Origin: Prorocentrum cordatum
Taxonomy: Eukaryota > Sar > Dinophyceae > Prorocentrales > Prorocentraceae
Assembly: GCA_963575745.1 (NCBI GenBank)
Contig: CAUYUJ010014174.1
Coordinates: forward strand, 97,001 to 161,000
Reading direction: 5' to 3'
Length of the DNA: 64,000 bases
The translations under genes were made by a program, and so were the position numbers. Shown one piece after another: positions 31,478-40,134 of this stretch (position 1 is its first letter; each line of letters starts with the position of its first letter). A model generated the notes under the pieces. It saw nothing but the letters and a program-made list of their open reading frames with translations. It had not been told where the DNA came from and ran no database searches.

Positions 31478-31580
31478 AAGTCGGGCCTGTCCCTCTACGG
31501 GTGCAGTACTCCAGAATAGGAGGAGGAGGAGAGGAGGAGGAGGAGGAGGAGGAGGAGGAGGAGGAGGAGGAGATAGTCCG
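31478..31580. repeat. Solo family A left end followed by (GGA)n
   Basis: AAGTCGGGCCTGTCCCTCTA (31479-31498) is a clean family A terminus. The element body is missing and a GGA tract (31517-31572) follows. A G-run lies immediately upstream. Confidence 0.75.
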
Positions 31581-31729
31581 GGGACAATGCTTGAGCATTT
31601 GTGCTGCCATGCTGGAGGGCATCTGTCGACGGTTGTCTCTGCCCGGCCCGAGGCCGGCCCCCCTCTGGGCGTGGCCGCGGCGGCGGCGCGGCGAGCAGGG
31701 GCGGCACCCGGAGGAGGGCGGGGGAGCCT

Positions 31730-31915
31730 CTGGTGGCCGGGGCCCACGGCCGCACTCTCCGCGCGGAGGCCTGGCCCGAGCGCGCCCCGGGAGAGGTCCG
31801 CCACGGAGCGGATTCCCCGGGGGGGCCTCTGTGGCCGGGGCCCACGGCCGCACTCTCCGCGCGAAGGCCTGGCCCGAGCGCGCCCCGGAGCAGATTCTCG
31901 GAGGAGGAGAGCGCA
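31730..31915. repeat. 94-base direct duplication
   Basis: GGCCGGGGCCCACGGCCGCA...GGCCTGGCCCGAGCGCGCCC occurs at 31735 and 31829 with very few differences. Confidence 0.93.
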
Positions 31916-31949
31916 CCAGCATCTTTACGGTCAGCGCGCATAGGAAGGG

Positions 31950-32310
31950 CAACAGATTTTTGTCAAGGGTGCCCTTTGGTCCTTGCCTGCCTCAGCCTCT
32001 GCGGCCCGTCCCTGGCAATTTTCGCAGGCCAGTTTCTCAGGTTCCCTGGGGGGTTGGCCGCCTGCCGCCCAGAATACTTCAACTTCGGCCTCCAAGGGTC
32101 TAGCGTCCTTTCCACGCGTCCTTACTATACGTTTTCACTCTGACCATCGGTCGTTGAAAGTATGGAAATTTGGATTCACAGATTCCAGTCTGCTTTGAGC
32201 GCCTTCCTATTTCAATGATCGAGTGGCTTCCCCTCTTCCCTCCTCTTTTATAGGGGGCGGGCGGGGAGCCAATCTACTTCCAACGCCTTCCTGCTTCATG
32301 GTTCTGCCTA
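31950..32310. repeat. Family M repeat, part 1
   Basis: From about 32145, landmarks CGGTCGTTGA, GCGCCTTCCT.(C)TTTCA, CCAATC.ACTT and GCCTTCCTGCTTCATGGTTC recur in order at 41655-41820. The second half of the same family continues at 33107 after an 800-base interruption. 31950-32144 is unassigned. Confidence 0.72.
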
Positions 32311-32541
32311 CTTCTTCCGACCGATTGGTACCCTCCTTCCCTCGTGTTCGCCTGGGGTGGGCCTCCATGCAGGCCCTCGTGGCCACACCTGGATTCGCCT
32401 CGAGATCCTCGTCGGAACGCACTCGAGGAGAGTTCCGCGGAGTTTTGAAGTCGGCTGGGAGTCTGAGGTGGCCCTGCATTGGCTCCGGCGGACAGGAAGG
32501 GGGGGGGCTCGAGGTGGTGGTTTCGAGGAGGATCGAATAAC
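32311..32541. other. Unassigned sequence interrupting family M
   Basis: No partner noticed in the window; no motif. Confidence 0.4.
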
Positions 32542-32647
32542 AAACACACACACACACACACATACACAAACACACACAAACACAAACGCACACGCACACG
32601 CACACGCACACACACACTCACACACACACACACACACACACACACCG
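32542..32647. repeat. (CA)n microsatellite
   Basis: ACACAC runs with AA and GC interruptions over about 100 bases. The only long dinucleotide CA tract in the window. Confidence 0.95.
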
Positions 32648-32750
32648 CGCGCGCCAGGGAGGAGCGCCCAGCGCAAACCCAAGACATCCGCGCAGAGCCT
32701 CGAAAGTTTATGTTCATGCGTGTCGCTGTTCTTCCCCTCGAGGTTGTGTG
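32648..32750. mobile_element. Family E right half, partial copy
   Basis: CGCGCGCCAGGGAGGAGCGC, CCGCGCAGAGCCTCGAAAGT and TTATGTTCATG, then TTCTTCCCCTCGAGG, match the right part of family E. The left half is replaced by the (CA)n tract. Confidence 0.75.
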
Positions 32751-32874
32751 TTGCGTCCTCTGGTCTCCAGGGGCCCACCTGGTGGATCTGCTCGACACTA
32801 GCTCGACCCGCGTCGACGGACGCTTGACGCAGCATTGACGCCTCGGGGGAGCGAGGGGCTCGAGGAGGGTCTCC

Positions 32875-32879
32875 TCCTC

Positions 32880-32912
<33 letters not shown>

Positions 32913-33085
32913 TCCCCCTCCCCTTCCCCCTCCCCCCTCCCCCTCCCCCCCCCCTTCCCCTCCTCCCTCCTCCTCCTCCTCCCCCCTTCCTCTTTCCTCC
33001 TCCTCCTCCTCCTCCTCTCCTCCTCCTCCTCCTCCTCTTCCTCCCTCCTCCTCCTCCTCCTCCTCCTCCCTCTCCTCTTCCAGAA
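32875..33085. repeat. (CCT)n microsatellite
   Basis: About 200 bases of CCT and CCCCT steps, ending CTCTTCCAG at 33083 (acceptor-like). Confidence 0.95.
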
Positions 33086-33106
33086 CGAGCACAGTCGACA
33101 CGCATG

Positions 33107-33285
33107 ATAAGGATGGGCAACCTACCAAGGGTACCCTTGTATCCTTTCCACGTCGGTCCATCCTGGGCCGCTTTCGTTGGCCGCGCCCCGCTCGAAAAGC
33201 TTCGCGATGGCCTTCCAAGCAAGGCCCCTGCATCCTTTTCGCGAGTCCTTGTGTTACGGGCTGACTGCACCCAATATCCCAAACC
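33107..33285. repeat. Family M repeat, part 2
   Basis: AAGGATGGGCAACCT, TACCCTTG..TCC, CCTGGGCCGCTTTCGTTGGCC, GCATCCTT..CGCG and a GGGCTGACTG end match 41835-41960. Confidence 0.72.
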
Positions 33286-33612
33286 TCCACTGGGTTAGAA
33301 CCCCCCTCGAGGTTCGAAAGAGTGCCAGTCGAGACGATGGTGGACCCCCCCGGGCGTTCCTCGCTCTCTCTGGGCCTCCTGGAGGTTTCTCGTCGCCACG
33401 GCCGGATCCGCCCCGCAGAAGCGGGTCAGGGTGGACCCCCGGAGGGGTCACGGGACTGTTGCGAGCGGATTTGGGCCAGGCTGGAGAGCCGCCGTGAGTT
33501 CAGATGGCTTCTCTCCGCGAGGTGGGGTTGGAGAGGGCGCGCCTACGTGCCTCCAGCTCGGAGGGGGGGGAGGTTCGCACCGCGGGGCCATGTTTTCTCT
33601 GCTGAGATGGTC
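33286..33612. other. Unassigned stretch
   Basis: Several GGTGGACCCCC-type steps; no motif or gene. Confidence 0.4.
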
Positions 33613-33614
33613 AG

Positions 33615-33705
33615 TCCTCCTCCTCCTCCTCCTCCTCCTCCTCCTTCTCCGCCGCCCCTTCCTCCCCCTCCTCCCTCCTCCTCCTCCTCCTTCGCTCTGA
33701 GAGCG
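33615..33705. repeat. (CCT)n microsatellite
   Basis: Two CCT blocks. Confidence 0.93.
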
Positions 33706-33854
33706 CACAGGACTGCTCTGAGCTCGAGTCGGCCGCGGCGCCCCGCAGGTACATCACCCAGCCCCGTGGGATCTTCGGATGTTCGCGAATTATCGCTATC
33801 CGGGTTTATATGGGTTTATTGTGAAGGCCTGATGGCCGGTGCCGCCGACCCTTG

Positions 33855-34312
33855 AGGAGGAGGAGGAGGAGGAGGAGGAGGAGGAGGAGGAGGAGGAGGA
33901 CGACGACGACGACGACGACGACGACCTGAGGGCGCTGCCACAGGCTCGGGACATGGGTCGAGAGAAGGGAGTGAGGAGGATGAGGGTGAGGAGGAGAGGA
34001 AGACGAGGAGGAGGAGGAGGAGGAGGAGGATGAGGAGGAGGAGGAGGAGGAGGAGGAGGAGGAGGAGGAGAGGGGGCAGGAGGAGGATGAGGAGCAGGAG
34101 GATGAGGAGTAGGAGAGAGGAGAGAGGAGAGAGGGGAGAGGACGAGGAGGAGGAGGACGATGATGAGGACGAGGACGAGGAGGAGGAGAAGGAGGAGGAG
34201 GAGGAGGAGGAGGAGGAGAAGGAGGAGGAGGAAGAGGAGGAGGAGGAGGACGAGGAGGAGGAGGGAAGAAGAGGAGGCGGAGGAGGAGGAGAGGAAGACG
34301 AGGACCAGTGGT
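33855..34312. repeat. (GGA)n and (CGA)n tract
   Basis: GGA triplets at 33855-33900 then CGA triplets to 33925, and again GGA-rich sequence from 33990 to 34310. Confidence 0.95.
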
Positions 34313-34637
34313 AACCCGCCACTCATCAAGGATGTTGCACTGAAACCTCCTACCACCCTCCTTCTGCACAGACCCCTGCAAGGTTTCGTCTCCACTGAGG
34401 GAACTGCCTCGTTGGGAGAACCGGTTGCAGGCCCTGAAGCGTGCCCAAAACATCATTCTCGGGACTCCAGCGCCACGAATCAACGTGAGTGTTGCGTCTT
34501 GACAATCCTGAATCGTGCCAGAACATCATTCCTGGGACAAGACCGCGCCCTGGCAATCCTGAGTCCTTGCAATACACAGATTCTAACACGTTGACACTGG
34601 GAATCCGTGAAACTCTTTACACAATTTGATAATTCAC
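34295..34637. repeat. Family S leader (paired with 46640-46784)
   Basis: GAGGACCAGTG(G)TAA, CATCAA.GATGTTG, CCACTGAGGGA(A/G)CTGCCTC and GTTG.(A)GA recur in order at 46640-46784. Inside this copy, GAATCGTGCC.(A)AACATCATTC..GGGAC occurs twice (34438 and 34510). Confidence 0.78.
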
Positions 34638-35010
34638 GTGCGCTGCACTATGGCGAGAGCCACAGATTGAAAGGTAGCCGCACTCAATCCGTGCAATTCT
34701 TGCAAGGTTTCAAATATAATGTGCGCGGCGCTAAAGCGAAAACCACATATTGAAAACCGCCCGCAATCCGTGAAGCTCTTGCTTGCACATGTTTAAAACA
34801 AATGTGTGCGGTGCCGAAGCGAAAACCACATTCTGAAAACCACCCGCCCTCAACCCATGAAGCTCTTGCAAATGTTTAAGGCGAACGCGGGCGGTGCTAA
34901 GGCGATAGTCACATTTTGAAACATACCCTCCCTCAATCCGTGAAGCTCTTGCTAATGCCCAAAACGAATATGCGTGGCGCTATGGCGAGAGCCATTTTGT
35001 TTGTGTGTTT
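34638..35010. repeat. 83-base tandem array (family S body)
   Basis: Five units start near 34638, 34721, 34804, 34885 and 34968. Each has GTGCGCGGCGCTAAAGCGAA, AACCACAT.TTGAAAA, CCGCCCTCAATCCGTGAAGC and TCTTGCAAATG. The same unit forms 46785-47110. Confidence 0.92.
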
Positions 35011-35425
35011 GTTGTGACACGCCAAAAGGCGATGACAATCTTATTCGCCCTCAAAACATAGGGAAATCCCTAAGATTGGCATCGTGATGAGGAGGTGCCC
35101 AGCATAGGGATAGGGATATGTTCCAGGCTGGCAAACGAAGACGCACACGGCGCACTCCGCGTCGCCATGTGGGGGCGTCACTCACAGCATCACGAGGCGG
35201 GCTGCTGTCCCCGGCCGGACGGATTGCGTTGGGCACAGCCCTGCGGCCCCCATGAGTTCACGCCCAAGCGCGCGTCCAGCCGTCCGTCTGGCTCTCCCCC
35301 ATTCCACTCCCCTCCGGCCTCGCTCTGCCTCGCCTCCCCTGGCCCTCCGCCCTCCATTTCCGCGCCCTCTCCCTCCAAGGGTGTGTCTCTGTTCCCTGTC
35401 CCTCCTCCGTCCCTCTTCTCTTCCT
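35011..35425. other. Unassigned stretch
   Basis: No repeat partner or motif recognised. Confidence 0.4.
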
Positions 35426-35830
35426 CCCTCCTCCTCCTCCTGCTCCCCCTCCTCCTCCTGCTCCCCCTCCTCCTCCTCCTCCTCCTCCTCCTCCTCCTCC
35501 TCCTCCTCCTCCTCCTTATCCTTCTCCATCCTCCATCCTCCTCCATACTCCACCCTCCATCCTCCTTCCCCCTTCCTCCTGCTCCTCCTGCTCCTCCTCC
35601 TGCTCCTCCTCCATCCTCCTCCATCCTCCTCAATCCTCATCCTCCCTCTCGTCCATCCTCCATCCTCCATCCTGCTCCTCCTCCTCCTCCTCCTCCTCCT
35701 CCTCCTCCTCCTCTTCCGCCATCCCTCTCCTCCTCCGCCTCCTTCTCCTCCTCCGCCTCCTTCCCCCTACCCCCTGGCGCGCGTGGCCGATCGCTGCCTT
35801 GCGCACCCCCCTTCTTTCCTTCCTCTTCCC
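35426..35830. repeat. (CCT)n microsatellite upstream of ankyrin exon 4
   Basis: CCT/CAT-CCT tracts at 35430-35760, then a pyrimidine run ending TTCCTCTTCCCGCAG at 35834, a strong splice acceptor. Confidence 0.93.
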
Positions 35831-35834
35831 GCAG

Positions 35835-35885
35835 GGGATCGCCGACCTCCTGAACCGCCCGCCGTCGAAGAGGGACCTCCTGAAG
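35835..35885 (+). CDS. Ankyrin-repeat protein, exon 4
   Basis: The 17 codons read GIADLLNRPPSKRDLLK, in phase with exon 3. The I-A-D-L-L stretch is a typical second ankyrin helix and completes the repeat opened by exon 3. The acceptor is the best in the locus (long pyrimidine run, CCCGCAG|GGG). The frame stays open past CTGAAG|GCCGTG, where another GC donor (or a GT donor three bases later) is possible, so the exon's 3' end is uncertain. Later exons were not identified, and this may be near the C-terminus. Confidence 0.58.
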
Positions 35886-36154
35886 GCCGTGGCTTGCAGC
35901 TGTCTCCGTTCTCGCCCTCGCCCTCGGTGGTTTCCCTCGCTGCGCGGTCGTCAAGGGGAGTGGTGGCGGCGACGGTGGTTGGCGCGGGCACGCATGACGG
36001 GAGCCACGGGTGCGGTCGTCAAGCGTCCTCCCCATCCTGTCTTCTGCTCCTTCATACTCTTCCTCCTTCTCCTCGTCCTCTGCTTACTTCGTTCGCCCCA
36101 ACACGACGAGAAGCCCGGGGACCCAGCCCGGGGACCCGTTTCACTCAAGACCCG
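35886..36154. other. Unassigned stretch after ankyrin exon 4
   Basis: Open in the exon 4 frame for over 30 codons but without ankyrin character. A CCCGGGGACC step is duplicated at 36113 and 36128. Confidence 0.4.
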
Positions 36155-36650
36155 TTTGCTCCTCCTCCTCCTCCTCCTCCTCCTCCCTCCTCCTTCTCCC
36201 TCCTCCTCCTCCCTCCTCCTCCCTCCTCCTCCTCCCTCCTCCTTCTCCCTCCTCCTCCTCCTCCTCCTCCTCCTCCCTACTCCTCCCTCCCTCCCTCCTC
36301 CTCCTTCTACTCTGCCTCCTCCTCCTCATCCTCCTCCTCCTCCTCCTCCTCCTCCTCCGTCTCCTCCTCCCTCCTCCCTCCTCCTCGTCCCTCCTCCTCT
36401 CCTCCTCCTCCTCCTCCTCCCTCCTCCTTTCTCTCCTTCCCCCCCTCCCTCCTCCTCCTCCCTCCTCCTCCTCCTTCCCTCTCCTCCTCCTCCTCCTCCC
36501 TCCTCTCCTCTCTCCTCTCCTCCTCCTCTCCTCCTCTCTTCCTCCTCCTCGTCCTCCTCCTCCTGCTCATCCTCCTCTTCGTCCTTCTCGTCTTCCTCCT
36601 CTCCTCCTCCTCTCCTCCTCCTCTTCCTCCTCCTCCTTCTCCTCCAACTC
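36155..36650. repeat. (CCT)n microsatellite, about 0.5 kb
   Basis: The longest CCT tract in the window, imperfect throughout. Confidence 0.96.
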
Positions 36651-36849
36651 GGGACAGGAAGTTGGGCCCGGGGAAGGGCTTGAGGGTCCAGGACCTGTTG
36701 CCCTCGGGACCCGTCCGTTTCATGCCGAGCAGGCCTCGATCCTGCCCGATCTTCGCCCTCGGTCATCCCCGGTCCTCGCACAAGAGGTTTTTTGCTGCCT
36801 CCGTCTTGCTCACTCTTCACCCTCGGTCCTCCCCGATCCTCATCGAATC
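36651..36849. repeat. GATCNTCNCCCTCGGTC short repeats
   Basis: CCGATCTTCGCCCTCGGTC near 36747, GCTCACTCTTCACCCTCGGTC near 36808 and CCCCGATCCTCATCG near 36832 are loosely repeated. No gene. Confidence 0.5.
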
Positions 36850-37090
36850 GGGGCCTAAGAGACGGGGGTCAGTGCAAACGGGGGTCAGCCAGCGCGCCAG
36901 ATCCTGCAGGATCCTGCGAAGGCCCCCTATGGCTGACCCGGGTTAGCGAGCCGCTCGTGGCCGCGAGGCGGCCGCACATATTGGCTGACCCGGGTTTGCG
37001 AAGACCTGCGTTGCAGTTTTTTTTCCCGCATTGCAGTTTTTGGTTTCCTGCTGACCAGGGTCTGGATTGACCCGGGTCAGAAGATCCCCG
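36850..37090. repeat. TGACCCGGGT repeat cluster
   Basis: GGCTGACCCGGGTT(A/T)GCGA occurs at 36930 and 36983, TTGACCCGGGTCAGAAG near 37067, and the opposite orientation GGGGGTCAG near 36865 and 36880. Probably a foldback or nested short elements. Two TTGCAGTTTTT words lie near 37011 and 37031. Confidence 0.6.
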
Positions 37091-37299
37091 ATCGAAGATG
37101 TTCGTTCTCGTGCGGCTGCTCCACGCCACAAAACTTCTCAGTGTCACCGTCGGCTGGCGCCGCTACGGCTGCACCCGCTCGGGGGGTGCGGAGGCGTGTC
37201 GCTCACTGCCAGCGAAGGCCCGCTGTTGGAGTGGACTCTGGAGAGCCCTCCTCGACGGGCTGCGGAAGGGCAGACAGAATGCTGAAATGGGGCTCGCTT

Positions 37300-37498
37300 G
37301 CCTGGGACTTAAGACTCGAGTACGCTGGAACTCGGGTTGGCCGACGCCTTCTGACGAGGGCGTCTCGAATTTCGACGGTCCCGTGTTCGTGGGATGTCCA
37401 CAGTGAGAGCCCTCGTCAACTTCCAGACAGGGTCGCGTCATATTCCTAGTGGCCCCGTCGGGCCAGCCCGAGTCCCCCGTACCCGAGCTTTATGTCTA
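37300..37498. mobile_element. Family N element, copy 1
   Basis: Inverted ends of about 37 bases: AAGACTCGAGTACGCTGGAA... at left and the complement of AAAGCTCGGGTACGGGGGAC at right. Inside are TTCGTGGGATGTCCACAGTG and CCTCGTCAA. The partner is 57926-58118. A family A element abuts its right end. Confidence 0.78.
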
Positions 37499-37655
37499 AG
37501 TTTGGCGTGTTCCTTTGCAGGAAGAGTATTCAGACATAGCCAAAACATAGTATGGGGACGCTGGTTCGACCATCTTTGGCCACTGTTGGGCATTGTTTTA
37601 AGTATCTGAATGTTCGCCGAAAATCCGCCGGTAGGAGGACAAGTCCATCTTGCAG
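37498..37655. mobile_element. Family A element, diverged copy
   Basis: Left end AAGTTTGGCGTGTTCCTTTG, core ATAGTATGGGGACG, right end GGTAGGAGGACAAGTCCATC. Both ends are mutated but recognisable, with the family-typical length of about 158 bases. Confidence 0.75.
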
Positions 37656-37838
37656 TGTCGTTTTTAATGCATGCTCCGCGTGCGGAGCATGTATTAAACA
37701 TGCAGGGATGTCGTATCAAAAGCAACGATGAGTTCATGCATGAATTTATTTATACATTGATCATGTATAAAACAATCCTACGTAAAACAAAAAAAAACGA
37801 AAACATCCTATGTATTAACAACTGCCCTGTACGTCTCC
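37653..37838. mobile_element. Family G element, copy 2
   Basis: CAGTGTCGTTTTTAATGCAT, hairpin ATGCTCCGCGTGCGGAGCAT, AT-rich body and TATTAACAACTGCCCTGTAC. The hairpin has compensatory changes relative to copy 1 (GATC/GATC against GCTC/GAGC). Confidence 0.87.
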
Positions 37839-37959
37839 CCGAGCTTGGGGCTCAGGCAGGCCTTCCCGGTGCCCGAGCCGCCCCTCGGCGCCGGGCTGGG
37901 CGTGCTGGCCCGGGGCCGAGTCGCCCGCCGCTGGCTTGAGGGGCCCCCCCTTTCGGGAG

Positions 37960-38115
37960 GGAAAGAAACACACAGACACAATGAATCGTCGATTTCCCAG
38001 AAAATATGGGAAAATATGGGAAGTGGTGGGGAAGATAAGAAAACATAACATATGGGAAAATATGGGGAATCTTTTTATTTGGGTGTATTTTTGTTGTGTG
38101 TCCCAGTTTCCCGTC
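37960..38115. mobile_element. Family B element, copy 4
   Basis: It opens AAACACACAGACACAATGAA, contains AAAATATGGGAAAATATGGG, and ends GTTGTGTGTCCCAGTTTCCC. Confidence 0.9.
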
Positions 38116-38715
38116 ACCCTTGCGCTCCCGATTCGGCGCTCCTCGTGCCAGCAATCAGTCGGGCACGCCCCTCTACAGGAGGAAGATGTTGTTGATCACT
38201 GGCTGCCTCTTTGCGATTTGAGTTGTTTTTTGTTTTTTTGCATGTCTTATCCGTAAGGGCTTCGCCCCCTGCCGCCGGCCCCCGCTCTCGGATAATGGGC
38301 CGTGGACTGAGGAACCCCCTGCGCTCCCGATTTGGCGCTCCGTGTGCCAGGAATCCGTCGGGCACGTCTCGTCTACTCCGGACGCCCGAAATAGGTACGG
38401 AAGGAATGGGTACGAGGCCCAACTGCAGTGCTTGTTCATTCTGAACAGGACTCGCTGTCCACGCCGCCGCGGCCGGTGTCCACTCGAGGCAGGAGGCCGC
38501 CTGCCCAACAGCGGCCGCTGTTGGTTTGGGACAGCATTTGTTGTTGGGCAGTGTGCCCATTCTTGCCGTACCCATTTCGGGCGTCCGAATCGACAGGAGG
38601 AAGATGTTGTTGATCATAGGTTGCCTCTTTGCGATTTGAATTGTTTGTTTTATTACATGTTTTATCCGTAAGGGCTTCGCCCCCTGCCGCCGGCCCCCGC
38701 TCTCGGATAATGAGC
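38116..38715. repeat. Direct duplicates around a foldback, with a family A end
   Basis: A 115-base block (AGGAAGATGTTGTTGATCA...CCCCGCTCTCGGATAATG) occurs at 38179 and 38597. Between them, GGACGCCCGAAATAGGTACG (38378) and its near-complement (ending at 38591) form 44-base inverted arms. A family A left end (CAGTCGGGCACGCCCCTCTA) sits at 38157 just before the first block, and a mutated version at 38347. Confidence 0.83.
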
Positions 38716-38834
38716 TACGCAAGAGCTAAAACATGAGGCCTCGGGGCCGCCGTGAAGCAGCATCGGCAAGGGAAACTGAGATTCTGATGATCTGTTGAAC
38801 TCAGTGTTGCAATGTGAACCTGCCCCCGTGTGCT

Positions 38835-39620
38835 GTGCAATGAGGTTTCCCATCTAATTTCAGAAGTGTGGCAAGTCCCATTGGTTTTTCGACCCTGACC
38901 CTGCCGATCTGCGTGAGGGGTGCCGCCGAATTTCAGACATGTGGCAAATCCCTTGGTTGTTCGACCCTCACTCCGCCGATTTGCATTAGGTTTCGCACAG
39001 AATTTCAGAAATGTGGCAAATCCCATTGGTTTTTCGACCCTGACCCTGCCGATCTGCGTGAGGGGTGCCGCCGAATTTCAGACATGTGGCACATCCCATT
39101 GTTTTTTCGACCCTGACCCCGCCGATCTGCGTGAGGGGTGCCGCCGAATTTTAGAAATGTACCACATCCCGTTGCTTTTTCGACCCTGAGCTCTTCCTCC
39201 TCGTCTACGCCCGTGCTCGGGTGGGGAGTCGAGGGGGGGCTGTCCCCGCCGATCTGCGTGAGGGGTGCTGCCGGATTTTACAAATGTGGCACATCCTATT
39301 GGTTTATCGACCCTGATCCCGCCGATCTGCATGAGGGGTGCCGTCGAATTTGAGGAATGTGAGTTTGTGGACTCTGACCCCGCCGATCTGCATGAGGGGT
39401 GCCGTCGAATTTGAGGAATGTGAGTTTGTGGACTCTGACCCCGCCGATCTGTGTGAGGGGTGCCGCCGAATTTTAGAAAAGTGGCAAATCACATTTGTTT
39501 TTTGACTCTAACTCCGCTGATCTACGTGAGGGGTGCCGCCGAATTTCAGACATTTGGCAAATCCCATGTATTTTTGGACCCTGACCCCGCCGATCTGCGT
39601 GAGGGGTGACAATTTCGACC
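38835..39620. repeat. 73-bp satellite array (right copy)
   Basis: About eleven units. GCCGATCTGCGTGAGGGGTG starts near 38903, 38975, 39048, 39121, 39248, 39321, 39382, 39443, 39516 and 39589. The period is 73 except for two 61-base units and one 54-base insertion (39194-39247). Identical in family to 1-395. Confidence 0.95.
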
Positions 39621-39713
39621 CCCTCAGAAATTCTGAGGACCCTCCCGGGAGGTGCTAACCAGGGCGGCTTTTGGCTCCCCCCCCTCGCGCGGTCTACAAC
39701 AAGGAACAGTAAG
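39621..39713. repeat. Left half of the split satellite flank
   Basis: It matches 396-460 and 607-630, ending CAACAAGGAACAGTAAGC, where the copy is interrupted. The matching right half resumes near 41160. Confidence 0.8.
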
Positions 39714-39925
39714 CACCACCACCACCACCACCACTGAGCCGAGCGTCCGGAGGGACGCATGGGCAGAAGAGTGCGCGATTGGCAACTCTTCAGAAACTGA
39801 AAAGACATTACAGTGCGGCTGCGTGCACGCACAGACTCGACTGTGAAGCAGAAGCGGAATGCATCACGACTGCGACGCGGAACAACCGAGCGCATCACGA
39901 CTGTGACGCAGAAAAACAAAGCGCA
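39714..39925. repeat. (ACC)n run and 31-base GCATCACGAC repeats
   Basis: (CAC)n at 39714-39733. GCATCACGACTG(C/T)GACGC near 39860 and 39891, and GCATCACGACATTGG near 39921, form three short direct repeats. Confidence 0.75.
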
Positions 39926-40120
39926 TCACGACATTGGAATACAGAGCGGACGGAGAGGAGGAAACGGGGGAGCGGAGGGGAAAGAGCACCGTTGCGATAC
40001 ATGCTGAGACAACTTGTATACCTGACTCGCCCACTGCTGGTGGGGGCGGCCCCTCTTTCGGCGCCCAGCCCATCTCTTGGGGGTTCCATCGTCATTACAG
40101 ACAGCGGTTTTGACAAGCAC
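39926..40120 (-). pseudogene. LINE reverse transcriptase C-terminal tail, frameshifted
   Basis: In a different minus-strand frame from the adjacent RT domain, this reads ...PKRWAGRRKRGRPHQQWASQ..., the basic GRRKRGRP..W motif that follows the RT domain in many LINE-type elements. Its position directly downstream of the 40135-41259 frame shows that a frameshift near 40121-40140 separated it. Non-functional as it stands. Confidence 0.7.
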
Positions 40121-40134
40121 CGGTCATCCCGAAT

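Larger units (their letters stand above)
30943..35834 (+). other. Ankyrin gene intron 3, repeat-filled
   Basis: Inferred 4892-base intron. It is packed with repeats that are listed separately: family L, a solo family A end, a 95-base duplication, families M and E fragments, (CA)n, CCT and GGA tracts, and an 83-base tandem array. Extra exons cannot be excluded. One candidate follows TCTCCAG at 32768 (frame ...AHLVDLLDTSS...), but its phase does not fit the flanking exons. Confidence 0.45.

Noticed and set aside
32768-32840. Extra ankyrin exon reading AHLVDLLDTSS after a TCTCCAG acceptor
   Set aside because: Its phase does not fit between the exons at 30902 and 35835, and it lacks the G-x-T-A part. 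Kept only as a remote alternative.
38835-39620. CRISPR-like array
   Set aside because: Units are a plain 73-base tandem satellite without unique spacers, in a eukaryotic context.
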